This document shows positions 28,044-36,547 of a stretch of 64,000 bases of DNA, one piece after another. Every line of letters starts with the position of its first letter. The first letter of the stretch is position 1. The position numbers and the translations under genes are program-made. The stretch is from Nocardia niigatensis NBRC 100131 (GTDB lineage: Bacteria > Actinomycetota > Actinomycetes > Mycobacteriales > Mycobacteriaceae): NCBI RefSeq assembly GCF_000308655.1, contig NZ_BAGC01000050.1:1-64000 (forward strand). The letters are read 5' to 3'. The notes under the pieces are model-generated. The model was not told the origin of the DNA and made no database searches. It saw only the letters and a program-made list of their open reading frames with translations.

Positions 28044-29855
28044 TTGGTTTTGCAGGCGGGGGAGGTGTTCGCCGGGTACACCATCGAAGGCCTGCTGGGG
28101 GCCGGCGGGATGGGCGCGGTCTACCTGGCCCGGCACCCGCGCATGGAACGCCGGGTGGCGTTGAAGGTCCTCAACGACGCGTTCGCCGCCGACCCCGGCG
28201 CCCGTGCCGGGTTCGACCGGGAAACGGCCCTGGCCGCAAGGCTGGATCACCCGAACATCGTCACCGTCCACGACCGCAGCGGCCCCGCGGATGCGGTGTT
28301 GTGGCTGTCGATGCGCCACGTCACCGGCGGCGACGCCAACACCCTGCTGGCCACCACCCCCGACGGGCTACCACCCGACCAGGCGGTGGAGTTGATCGCC
28401 GACGTCGCGGCCGCCCTGGACTACGCCCACACCCAAGGGGTGCTGCACCGGGACGTGAAACCGGCCAACCTGCTCATCGAACACCACCCCCGCCACGGGC
28501 AACAGGCGTTGCTGACCGATTTCGGGATCGCCCGCACCCTGGACGACACCATCACCCTGTCGGCGGTCGCGGTGACCTTCGCCTACGCCGCACCCGAACG
28601 GTTCGGCAACCAGCCCGTCGATCACCGTGCCGATGTCTACTCCCTCGGCTGCACGCTGCACCAGCTGCTCACCGGGCACACCCCGTTCCCCCGCTCCAGC
28701 CAGGCCGCGGTGATGGCAGCCCATCTGGTCGCCCCACCCCCGGCACCGAGCCGGTTGCGCGAGGGCCTGCCCGCCGGGCTGGATGCGGTGATCGCGACCG
28801 CGCTCGCCAAGGACCCCGCCGACCGCTACCCCAGCTGCGGCGAACTCGCCCACGCCGCCCGCGACGCCCTCACCCCAGCGACTCCCCCGCGCCCCACCTC
28901 GGCCTCCGGTGATACCGCCGCAGCGACGGGCGCGACAAGCAGGTTCGGTGCTGATCCCAAGCCGACCAAGCCGCTGTCGTGGCCACGTACCGCGCCGACC
29001 CTCCGTGCACACCCCGCCGACTCGGCCCCGACCGCGCCGAGGACACCACCGGACGCCGACCCGGCCGGCGTACTTACCGGCCACACCGGCACGGTTGAAT
29101 CGGTGGCGTTCAGCCCGGACGGCACCCTGCTGGCCACCGTCAGCGCCAGCACGGTGCGGTTGTGGAACACGGCAACCCGCCAACCCGCCGGAGAACTTCT
29201 CAACCGCTTCACCGTGTTGGTGGACGCGGTGGCGTTCAGCCCGGACGGCACCCTGCTGGCCACCAGCAGCCGGGACAAGACGGTGCGGTTGTGGGACGTC
29301 GCGACCCGCCAACCCGCCGGAGAACCCTTCACCAGCCACGAGAAGTGGCTCATCGGCTACACCAACTGGGTCCGATCGGTGGCGTTCAGCCCGGACGGCA
29401 CCCTGCTGGCCACCGGCGGCAGCGGCAGGGACAAGAAGGTGCGGTTGTGGGACGTTGCGACCCGCCAGCCCGCCGGAGAACCCCTCACCGGCCACACCGG
29501 CTGGGTGAGGTCGGTGGCGTTCAGTCCGGACGGCACCCTGCTGGCCACCGTCAGCGCCAGCACGGTGCGGTTGTGGGACGTCGCGACCCGCCAACCCGCC
29601 GGAGAACCCCTCACCGGCCACACCGGTTGGGTGAATTCGGTGGCGTTCAGCCCGGACGGCACCCTGCTGGCCACCGGCAGCGACGACCACACCTTGCGGT
29701 TGTGGAACGTCGCGACCCGCCAACCCGCCGGAGAACCCCTCACCGGCCACACCGGCTGGGTGAATTCGGTGGCGTTCAGCCCGGACGGCACCCTGCTGGC
29801 CACCGGCAGCGCCGACGAGACGGTGCGGTTGTGGAAACTGAGCAGGCACCGGTAA
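28044..29855 (+). CDS. Ser/Thr protein kinase fused to WD40 repeats
   Basis: The 603-residue protein has a PknB-type kinase domain (about residues 10-275): GAGGMGAVYLA, VALKVL, HRDVKPANLL, TDFGIA and AAPERF cover nucleotide loop, catalytic Lys, HRD, DFG and the APE-like motif. A Pro/Ala/Thr-rich linker follows (about 285-345), then six WD40 repeats. No membrane helix separates the halves, so unlike PknB it should be cytosolic. The start is TTG at 28044 with GGAG upstream. WD repeats likely form a propeller that recruits partners; six rather than seven blades is unusual. Confidence 0.9.
   Translation: MVLQAGEVFAGYTIEGLLGAGGMGAVYLARHPRMERRVALKVLNDAFAADPGARAGFDRETALAARLDHPNIVTVHDRSGPADAVLWLSMRHVTGGDANTLLATTPDGLPPDQAVELIADVAAALDYAHTQGVLHRDVKPANLLIEHHPRHGQQALLTDFGIARTLDDTITLSAVAVTFAYAAPERFGNQPVDHRADVYSLGCTLHQLLTGHTPFPRSSQAAVMAAHLVAPPPAPSRLREGLPAGLDAVIATALAKDPADRYPSCGELAHAARDALTPATPPRPTSASGDTAAATGATSRFGADPKPTKPLSWPRTAPTLRAHPADSAPTAPRTPPDADPAGVLTGHTGTVESVAFSPDGTLLATVSASTVRLWNTATRQPAGELLNRFTVLVDAVAFSPDGTLLATSSRDKTVRLWDVATRQPAGEPFTSHEKWLIGYTNWVRSVAFSPDGTLLATGGSGRDKKVRLWDVATRQPAGEPLTGHTGWVRSVAFSPDGTLLATVSASTVRLWDVATRQPAGEPLTGHTGWVNSVAFSPDGTLLATGSDDHTLRLWNVATRQPAGEPLTGHTGWVNSVAFSPDGTLLATGSADETVRLWKLSRHR
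29103..29840 (+). repeat. Six tandem WD40-coding DNA repeats, nearly identical
   Basis: A conserved core beginning GTGGCGTTCAG recurs at 29103, 29229, 29379, 29514, 29640 and 29769, spacing 126, 150, 135, 126 and 129 bases. Core segments encoding VAFSPDGTLLAT and LTGHTGW are almost identical at the DNA level, pointing to recent duplication or gene conversion. Confidence 0.9.
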
Positions 29856-30062
29856 GGGGTACCGCTGAGAATCACGCCATACGACGCAATCGGGAAGTAC
29901 CGGTAGCGGACATCCGCGAAACTCCATGGGCCGCGGAATGTTTCCGCAGGCAGGTCCTTCACTACGAACACCCGACTACTTGAATAGCGTCCCTGGCGAA
30001 TAGCGGCCCTGGCGGGTCGCCTGTGACTGGAGGCATGCGGACGGCACAACGAAGGCTTTAGG

Positions 30063-30370
30063 AGATCGACGACCGGTTGTGGGAGCGCATCGAGCCCCTG
30101 CTGCCGGTGATTCCCCGCAACACACACCATCCCGGTCGCAAGCGGCTCGATGACCGAAAAGTCTTGTGCGGCATCTTGTTCGTGCTCCACCCGGGTGTCC
30201 CGTGGGAGTTCCTGCCCCACGAGCTGGGTTACGGCTCGGACATGACCTGCTGGCGGCGGCTGCGGGACTGGCACCAGGTCGGCGTCTGGCAGCGGTTGCA
30301 CGAAACACTGCTGGCCGAACTGAACGCCGCCGAGGCGCTGGACTGGCTGGCCAACCTCTCACTCTGTTAG
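30063..30370 (+). mobile_element. IS5-family transposase fragment
   Basis: The frame reads EIDDRLWERIEPLLP, then VPWEFLPHELGYGSDMTCWRR and VGVWQRLHETLLAELNAA, the N-terminal (DUF4096) part of IS5-type transposases. A stop directly precedes it and another ends it at 30370 after only about 100 codons, so the catalytic part is missing. The preceding 200 bases after the kinase gene contain a short near-repeat (AATAGCGTCCCTGGCG / AATAGCGGCCCTGGCG) that may be an old element end. Confidence 0.75.
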
Positions 30371-30442
30371 GAGTTCCAAGCGGGACGGCCCCGGAACCGG
30401 CAGGGGCGGGCACCACGTCCAAGCCCGCTCTGCCGACACCCA

Positions 30443-30472
30443 AAGGGCCCCTGCTTCACAACAGGGGCCCTT
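30443..30472. terminator. Perfect 11-bp hairpin
   Basis: AAGGGCCCCTG at 30443-30453 pairs with CAGGGGCCCTT at 30462-30472. It lies just after the IS5 fragment and before the decayed membrane gene. It looks like a terminator but the gene it served is not obvious. Confidence 0.5.
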
Positions 30473-30501
30473 GGCCGGTCGTGGTGTGACCCCCGCGGGA
30501 G

Positions 30502-30845
30502 CTAGAACATCCAGGAGATCGAGTGCGAGAGCAGGATCGCCTACCCGCACAACGTGACGAACCCGACGGGCAGCATCCACCAGCGCAGGCGTGTCTCGTC
30601 GCGCAGGCTCTTCGGCAGGGCACCGGCGGCGCGCAGGGCGCGGATCTCGCGCAGGGTCCGTATCTGGCCGGGCGTGTACCGGAGCGGCACGCAAGGGCAG
30701 TACGGGGTGTCGTGCACAGCAGCAGAAACATCAACGCCAGCAGCGCCACCGCGATCTCAGCGAACACGTCCTCGTTGCGCCGCCGCCCGCGCTGGTGGCT
30801 GCGGGGACACGATCCGGTGGGGTGATCGAGCAGCAGTCGCGACAC
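30502..30845 (-). pseudogene. Frameshifted small membrane-protein gene
   Basis: The minus strand begins as MSRLLL and reads a hydrophobic segment (FAEIAVALLALMFLLLC) before turning Arg/Cys-rich; a second frame then carries PLRYTPGQIRTLREIRALRA and LRWWMLPVGFVTLCG, stops at TAG and would continue AILLSHSISWMF. A frameshift near 30690 and an in-frame stop near 30540 explain this. It looks like a broken two-helix membrane protein of unknown function, adjacent to IS debris. Confidence 0.5.
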
Positions 30846-30926
30846 TGTCGACAGCGGTGTCGGGTGCGTTCCGCGCGGCGTGCGGGCGCCCGCACCGGTG
30901 CATTGTCCGTGAATTCCGCGACCGGG

Positions 30927-33083
30927 TTACGGGTTGAGGTTGTAGACCTCGACGCTGCCGATCATGGTGACCGGGTAGTTGGCCTTCACCCAGGCAGTGA
31001 TCTGGGCGGAGCTGGACTGGTCGGACTCCGGGTTGCCCTGACCGGGCTGCTGAGCGTTGCCGCCCTGACCCGGCTGAGCGGTGCCGCCGCCCTGCTGGGT
31101 GTCACGCCCCTGGCCGGAGTGGTTGCGACCGGACTGGTTGTTCGGCTGACCGGACTGCGGGACGTTCGACTGACCGGCCTGAGAGTTGTTGTCCTGACCG
31201 GGCTGCTGCCGCTGCCGGACCAGCAGGTACCCGATCTGGTGTTCGGCCACGTACTGCTGGAACTGGGCCAGCGACGGCGAGTCGTCGCGGCCGCTGAAAC
31301 CGCCGATCGCGAGCAGCGCCTTGCCGGTGCTCAATTCGAGCGTGCTGACGTCCTGCGCGCCGATAGCGGCTGCGGCCCAACGGGTATCGCTGCCCTTGAC
31401 GAGGTCGGCGATCTGCGGATCGGCCACGCCGCCGCGCTGTCCGCCGCCGTACTGACCACCGTGCTGGCTGTTCGGCGGTCCGGCCACCGGGCTGCCGCCG
31501 TTGTGCACCTGAGCGACGGTCTCGAGGGTGTAGGCGGTCGGGCCGAGCAGACCGGCGAGCAGTGCGAACACACCAACGGCGAGCGTGAACTGCGGCAGCT
31601 TCGGGGCGATCAGCAGCGCGGCCGCGGCGATCACCGACAGCGCCACCAGCGTCCAGCGCAGCCACGGCAGCCATTCGGGTGTGCGGTGCAGCAGCACGAA
31701 CGACCAGCCACCGGTGGCGAGCGACATCACCGCAAGGGTGATGCGGGCCGCGAGATGCGCACGGCGCTGCCACAATTGGGTCGCGCCGATGCCGATCAGC
31801 GCGGCCATCGCGGGGACCAGTTCCATAGCGTAGTACGAGTGGAAGCTGCGGCTCATGTAGCTGAGCACGGCCGCGGTGACCAGCAGCCAGCCGCCCCACA
31901 GCAGCAGTCCGGCGCGCACACGGTCGGTGCGCGGCAGCCGGCGGGTCAGCCACAGTCCGGCGATCAGGGCGATCAGCGCGGCGGGCAGCAACCACGAGAA
32001 TTCGGTGGCGAGCTCACCGCTGAACAGACGGGCGAGGCCGGGCTGCGACCCGAAACCGCCGAAGCCGCCGTGCATCTGGGCCGGGTCGGCGTGCTGGGCC
32101 GCCTCGGGCGTGGGCATCGGTGGCGGAGTGGGACGGTGGGCGCCGCCGTTCTGATTGCCGAGCACCCGTCCGAGACCGTTGTAGTCGACGGCCAGCTCCC
32201 ACAGGCTGTTGCTGGTGGAACCGCCGATGAAGGGGCGCGATCCGGCGGGCCAGAGTTCGACCAGCGCCACGTACCAGCCCGCGGACAGCACCAGGGCCAC
32301 GCCCGCTGACACCAATTGCGTGATGCGCGTGCGCCATCCGCCCGCACCGGCCACCAGCACCACCAGCGCGAGGCCGGGCAGCACCAGGAAGGCCTGCATC
32401 ATCTTGGCGAGGAAGCCGAAGCCCATGAGGACGCCCGCGCCGACCAGCCAGCCGGTGCCGCTGGACCAGAACCGTTCGCCGCGTGCGTCGATGGCCCGCA
32501 CCGTGCAGTACGCGGCGGCCACCAGCAGCAGGAGCATGAGGGCGTCGGGGTTGTTGAAACGGAACATCATGGCCGCCACCGGGGTCACCGCGAGTGCGGC
32601 GCCGGCGATGAGTCCGGCGGCCGGTCCCGCCCAGCGTCGCACCGCGGCGATGAGCAGCGCCACCGCGGCCACGCCCATGAGAGCCTGCGGCACGAACATG
32701 GACCAGGAGTTGAAGCCGAAGATCCGGCCGGACAGGCCCATCACCCACATGGCGGCGGGCGGCTTGTCGACGGTGATGGAGTTCTGCGGATCCAGCGACG
32801 CGAACAGCAGCGCCTTCCAGCTCTGGGTGCCGGACTGCACGGCGGCGGCGTAGTAGCCGTTGCCCCAGCCCGCGCCGCCCAGGCCCCACAGATAGACGAC
32901 GGCCGTAGCGATCAGCAGTGCCAGGGTGACCGGTCGCTCCCAGCGCGGCCGCCCGGGCGGGGCGAGCAGCGTCGACCACCGCGACGCGCGCTGCCCATCC
33001 GAGCCCGCGTTGTCGCCTCCCGTGGCGACGTCGCCGCCTCCGGAGGAGGCCGCATCGCCCGCGACGCTGGTGATGGTCGACAT
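30927..33083 (-). CDS. GT39-family membrane glycosyltransferase (YkcB-like)
   Basis: The 718-residue protein has about 11-13 membrane helices and the GT39/ArnT-type early loop LDPQNSITVDKPPAAMW near residue 100, with FRFNNPDALM near 175. It should transfer a sugar from a polyprenyl-phosphate donor on the outer face of the membrane. An unusual Gly/Gln/Asn/Ser-rich segment (about residues 625-690) separates a C-terminal cap (AQITAWVKANYPV). The start at 33083 (MSTITSV) follows GAAGGCGG; an ATG at 33116 would add 11 residues. It stands alone. Confidence 0.88.
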   Translation of the reverse strand: MSTITSVAGDAASSGGGDVATGGDNAGSDGQRASRWSTLLAPPGRPRWERPVTLALLIATAVVYLWGLGGAGWGNGYYAAAVQSGTQSWKALLFASLDPQNSITVDKPPAAMWVMGLSGRIFGFNSWSMFVPQALMGVAAVALLIAAVRRWAGPAAGLIAGAALAVTPVAAMMFRFNNPDALMLLLLVAAAYCTVRAIDARGERFWSSGTGWLVGAGVLMGFGFLAKMMQAFLVLPGLALVVLVAGAGGWRTRITQLVSAGVALVLSAGWYVALVELWPAGSRPFIGGSTSNSLWELAVDYNGLGRVLGNQNGGAHRPTPPPMPTPEAAQHADPAQMHGGFGGFGSQPGLARLFSGELATEFSWLLPAALIALIAGLWLTRRLPRTDRVRAGLLLWGGWLLVTAAVLSYMSRSFHSYYAMELVPAMAALIGIGATQLWQRRAHLAARITLAVMSLATGGWSFVLLHRTPEWLPWLRWTLVALSVIAAAALLIAPKLPQFTLAVGVFALLAGLLGPTAYTLETVAQVHNGGSPVAGPPNSQHGGQYGGGQRGGVADPQIADLVKGSDTRWAAAAIGAQDVSTLELSTGKALLAIGGFSGRDDSPSLAQFQQYVAEHQIGYLLVRQRQQPGQDNNSQAGQSNVPQSGQPNNQSGRNHSGQGRDTQQGGGTAQPGQGGNAQQPGQGNPESDQSSSAQITAWVKANYPVTMIGSVEVYNLNP

Positions 33084-33243
33084 GCCACCCGCCTTCCCGT
33101 GTTCCCCGATTTCCACTGACCCCGCGGAGCCTAGGCGGCGGGTTTCGAAGGGAGCTTCAGGTCGCCTGGGAGTTCCCTGTGAGGGGTAGCGTCAGCGTCT
33201 TGAACTGGCAAAACAGACTGAAGGGCAGCCGTCTGGATGCCCT

Positions 33244-33315
33244 TCAGGGTGTCGTCGGGCAGTGCGGACAGCGGTGTTCGGTGCTGGCGTGCCGGTGACA
33301 TCGGCAGTCGCACAT
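33244..33315 (-). CDS. Possible 23-residue Cys/His-rich peptide
   Basis: ATG at 33315, preceded by GGAGCAGCC, opens a 23-codon frame starting MCDCRCHRH and containing HRCPHC; it has five cysteines and four histidines in 23 residues, ending at TGA 33246-33244. It begins 26 bases after the stop of the His-rich protein gene on the same strand, so it would be in the copper-box operon. The composition is that of a metal-binding peptide, like a miniature metallothionein. A competing overlapping frame (VRLPMSPARQHRT, about 60 residues, ending 33131) is also open, so expression needs proof. Confidence 0.4.
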   Translation of the reverse strand: MCDCRCHRHASTEHRCPHCPTTP

Positions 33316-33341
33316 GGCTGCTCCGATTCGGGTGGGTGGGC

Positions 33342-34265
33342 TCAGACGGCCGGCAGGGTGAAGGCGGCGGTGCGGACCCGATCGGCGTGCTTGAAATCGA
33401 GGAACAGCCGGTAGGTGCCGCGGCCGGGAACGGCGGTGTGGAAGGTGATGTCGGGGCCGGGCGCGGTGACGCCGTCGCCGGGCTCGCCGTTCGGGTGCAC
33501 GTGGACATAGGCCAGGTCGCCGGCGCGCAGGATCACCAGGCGACCGTAAGCGGCCAGGTAGGGCTGCAGATCGGTGACGAGCTCGCCGCCCTTGCGCACG
33601 GTGAGGGTGAGCAGGCGGCCCTCGCCGGGAACCAGATCGCCGTCCACGGTGACCTCGTAGCCGTCGACGGTGAAGGTGCGCCGCGGTGCGGGCGCCGCGC
33701 CGGGCCGGTAGTCACCCGCGATGGCGAAATCGGCTCCGAGAGTGATGGTCTTGCCGAGGGCGCGCGGGGCGATGTCGGTGAAGGCGCGGTAGGCGCCCGC
33801 CTCGGACAGGTTCAGCCGGACGGTCCAGGTGCCGTCGGCCTGCCGCTCCGGGTGCACGTGCCAGAAGCCGGTGAGCTCGCGCTGCACGACGATCAGATGC
33901 AGTTCCTTGTCGTGGATGGCGTCGAAGTCGGTGACGGGCAGGCCGTCCGGGCCGAGGATGCGGAAGCGGAACTCGATTTCGCCTGCGGCCACGATCTTTT
34001 CGGCGAGGTCGAGAGTGTAGCCGTCCTGGGTGACCTGGAGGCCGCCCGGCAGGCCGTCGTGGTGGCCACCGTGCGCTGCGTGGGCAGCGTGCGCGGCGTG
34101 GCCACCGTCCGCTGCGTGATCGCCGTGCCCGGCGTGGGCCGCATGGTCGACGTGACCAGTGTGGTCGGCGTGAGCAATGTGGTCGGCGTGAGCGTGGTCG
34201 ACCGGCGCGGCGTGGTCGTCGTGGGCTGCGTGGTCGTGATGTCCGGTGTGCGCCTGGGTGGTCAT
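33342..34265 (-). CDS. His-rich metal-linked protein behind a copper box
   Basis: The 307-residue protein has a His/Asp/Ala repeat N-terminus (about residues 5-70, some twenty histidines in HAAH, DHAD and GHH motifs) without a signal peptide. The body is two beta-rich domains; conserved-looking motifs are HLIVVQRELTGFWHVHPE near 125 and YVHVHPNGEPGDG near 255, seen in actinobacterial copper/heavy-metal-associated hypothetical proteins. It lies 50 bases downstream of a perfect TACCC-N5-GGGTA box. A role in binding copper is inferred from the box and histidines. Its low-complexity head is GC-rich but in frame. Confidence 0.8.
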   Translation of the reverse strand: MTTQAHTGHHDHAAHDDHAAPVDHAHADHIAHADHTGHVDHAAHAGHGDHAADGGHAAHAAHAAHGGHHDGLPGGLQVTQDGYTLDLAEKIVAAGEIEFRFRILGPDGLPVTDFDAIHDKELHLIVVQRELTGFWHVHPERQADGTWTVRLNLSEAGAYRAFTDIAPRALGKTITLGADFAIAGDYRPGAAPAPRRTFTVDGYEVTVDGDLVPGEGRLLTLTVRKGGELVTDLQPYLAAYGRLVILRAGDLAYVHVHPNGEPGDGVTAPGPDITFHTAVPGRGTYRLFLDFKHADRVRTAAFTLPAV

Positions 34266-34314
34266 TTTCTCGTCCCTCTCGACTGCTTCCGTGCCTTACG
34301 AGAGATCAAGCTAA

Positions 34315-34329
34315 TACCCCCTGGGGGTA
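34315..34329 (-). promoter_or_regulatory. Perfect RicR/CsoR-type copper operator
   Basis: TACCC-CCTGG-GGGTA matches the RicR regulon motif TACCC-N5-GGGTA exactly and is a near-perfect palindrome. It lies 50 bases upstream of the His-rich gene start at 34265, suitable for copper-released repression. No csoR or ricR gene is in the window. Confidence 0.75.
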
Positions 34330-34423
34330 TATTCAAGACAGGGTGCTGTGAACTGGATCACCGCCCGTCCGGCGCGGATTCGGACCCAAGGGTTCGGATC
34401 ACCGTGACGGCAACCCCCGGCGG

Positions 34424-35707
34424 ATGCGCCGCGACCAGCGCGGGGACGCCTACCGGCTGACCGCGCTGGGCGGGCTGGCGGCACTGTCGCTGGACGCCCT
34501 GTCGAGCGTGGCCTACGGCCCGGAAGCCATTGTGCTGGCACTGATTCCGGCCGGGGTCGGGGCGGTGGCGTGGACGCTGCCGGTGTCACTGGCCATCACG
34601 GCGCTGCTGCTGGTGCTGGTGCTGTCGTACCGGCAGGTCATCGCGGTGCACCCGGACGGAGGCGGGGCGTACGCGGTGGCCGAGAAGGATCTCGGGCGCG
34701 GAGCCGCGCTGCTGGCGGCGGCCAGTCTGGTGGTCGACTACGTGCTCACCGTGGCGGTCAGCCTGGCGGCGGGCGCGGCCAGCCTGGCCAGCGCCTTCCC
34801 CGCGCTCGCCGATCACCTGCTGCTCGCGACGCTGCTCGGGCTGGTGGTGCTGACGGTGCTGAACCTGATCGGCATCGCGGAATCGGCCAAGGTGCTGATG
34901 GGGCCGGCCATCGTGTTCGTGCTGTCCATCTTCGCGGTCATCGCGGGCGGCTTCCTCCACCACGATCCGGTGTCGGTCATCGGCGCCGATCTGGGCCCGG
35001 CGGAACCGGTCGAGGCGGTGGGAATCGTGTTGCTGCTCAAGGCGTTCTCGGCCGGTTGCTCCGCGCTGACCGGTGTCGAGGCCATCGCCAACGCGGTACC
35101 CGCCTTCCGCACGCCGGCGGTGAAACGCGCCCAGCACACCGAGATCGCGCTCGGTGCGTTGCTGGGGATGATGCTGATCGGGTTGTCGCTGCTCATCCGG
35201 CAGTACCACATGGTGCCGCGCGGGGACGTGACGATTCTGGCGCGGCTCTCGGCGGCCACGTTCGGCACCGGCTGGATGTTCTATCTGACCAATATCGCGG
35301 TCACCCTGGTGCTGGTGCTGGCCGCCAACACCAGTTTCGGCGGACTGCCGGTGCTGCTCGGTGTGGCCGAACGGCGCCGAACGACCTCGAGCCGCCCGCT
35401 CGTTCACCAGGCGGCCGCGCCCAGCCAATCGACCATGATCCGGATCGCCTCCGGCAGTTCGGTGATCGCGCAGTGCCCGGTGTTCGGGAGCAGATGCACC
35501 TCGGTGTCGCGGCGGCCCTCGAAGACCAGCGTGTCGGCGGCCGGGATGTGCACATCGTCCGCGCCGTTGAGCACCAGCATGGGCGCGTTCCAGTCCCGGT
35601 CCAGCCACTGCCGCAGGGTGAACGATGACATGCGCTGCGCGAGTTCGGCATCGGTGGGTTCGATGTCGAAACCCATTGCGTTGCCGATGATTCCGCGCAT
35701 GCCGTAG
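34424..35707 (+). pseudogene. Truncated APC permease (KimA/YdaO-like)
   Basis: The first ~320 codons encode an APC-type transporter with seven to eight helices: ALSLDALSSVAYGPEAIVLA, SYRQVIAVHPDGGGAYAVAE, FSAGCSALTGVEAIANAVPAF and ANTSFGGLPVLLG. These motifs match KimA/YdaO-like potassium importers, normally over 600 residues. After about 35370 the similarity stops; the frame then runs for 300 bases antisense through the esterase gene. The second half and regulatory C-terminus are therefore missing, presumably by deletion. The ATG at 34424 has no strong ribosome binding site. Confidence 0.72.
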
Positions 35708-36453
35708 GCCCAGGTACGGTCCGGGTCGAAGGCGCGCTCGATCGGGCCGCCCAGCACGATGGCAGCGTCCACCTCGGCGGCCAGGCCGGAGCGGGCCGAG
35801 AACCAGCCGCCCATGGAGAGACCCAGGTGCACGACCTGGCCGCTGCCGAGGGTGCGGGCGCGTTCGATGACGGCGCGGACCACGCCGTAGCCGCTCTCAG
35901 CGGACATGGGAACGGGTGTCTCGCCGGTGCCCGGAATGTCGAAGGCCAGCACTCGCATTCCGGTGCGCAACGCCAGGTCGGCGAAGATGGAGTGCAGGTC
36001 GATCTTCCAGGAGTCGACGCCGCCGGAGGCCAGCAGGATGGGGTCGGCGGCCGACCAGCCCGGCGGGGTCAGCAGGTGCACGGGGACCTCGATTCGCATG
36101 CCCTGATACGGGGCCTCGACCGTCAACCGGGTGAAGTCGACACCGAAATCCGGTGCGGCGAGCAGGTATTGATCGACCTGTTCGGACAGCGCCGTGCGCT
36201 TGGATTCGTCGGCCAGGGTGGGGAATTTGGCCCAGCCGTAGGCGAGCGCCGCGAGCCGGTGCCGGCCGGTAGCCGCGTATCCCTCGGCCAGCGTGGACCA
36301 TTCGCGCACCCAGCCGCCCGGGGCGTCGGGCCACATGTCGGTGATGACCGCCCGGGTGGCGTCGACGTCGGCCTGCGGTAGGCCGGTGCCCACCATCTGC
36401 GGGTATCGCTCGACGAAAAGGTCCTGCGGGTCGACCTGCCAGTGGAACGCCAT
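35404..36453 (-). CDS. FrsA-like alpha/beta hydrolase
   Basis: A 349-residue esterase-type hydrolase. An N-terminal helical cap (about residues 1-110) precedes the alpha/beta core with nucleophile Ser in GLSMGGW near 220, acid Asp in LNGADDVHIP near 300 and His in NTGHCAI near 328. It resembles FrsA/DUF1100-type hydrolases. It is divergent from a TetR gene, and a palindromic operator lies 17 bases before its ATG, so it is probably repressed by that regulator. Its 3' end meets the truncated permease. Confidence 0.87.
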   Translation of the reverse strand: MAFHWQVDPQDLFVERYPQMVGTGLPQADVDATRAVITDMWPDAPGGWVREWSTLAEGYAATGRHRLAALAYGWAKFPTLADESKRTALSEQVDQYLLAAPDFGVDFTRLTVEAPYQGMRIEVPVHLLTPPGWSAADPILLASGGVDSWKIDLHSIFADLALRTGMRVLAFDIPGTGETPVPMSAESGYGVVRAVIERARTLGSGQVVHLGLSMGGWFSARSGLAAEVDAAIVLGGPIERAFDPDRTWAYGMRGIIGNAMGFDIEPTDAELAQRMSSFTLRQWLDRDWNAPMLVLNGADDVHIPAADTLVFEGRRDTEVHLLPNTGHCAITELPEAIRIMVDWLGAAAW

Positions 36454-36470
36454 TCGATCCTCCTACCACT

Positions 36471-36490
36471 AACGCAAGAACGCTTGCGTT
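36471..36490. promoter_or_regulatory. TetR operator 1
   Basis: AACGCAAG-AACG-CTTGCGTT is a perfect 8-bp inverted repeat with a 4-base spacer, next to the start of the hydrolase gene. A second copy is 28 bases further right. It is the likely binding site of the divergent TetR regulator. Confidence 0.78.
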
Positions 36491-36517
36491 TAGGAACGCT
36501 AGACCTCGGCCTGAACT

Positions 36518-36536
36518 AATGCAAGAACCTTGCGTT
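36518..36536. promoter_or_regulatory. TetR operator 2
   Basis: AATGCAAG-AAC-CTTGCGTT repeats operator 1 with one arm mismatch and a 3-base spacer. It lies 11 bases before the tetR ATG, which suggests autoregulation. Confidence 0.72.
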
Positions 36537-36547
36537 AAGATTCCCGG

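Noticed and set aside
29103..29840. CRISPR-like regular repeats
   Set aside because: Units are 126-150 bases, lie in frame and encode WD40 blades; there are no unique spacers and no cas genes.
28368..29927. 519-codon minus-strand frame opposite the WD40 kinase
   Set aside because: Its apparent repeats are the complement of the WD40 repeats and have no independent start.
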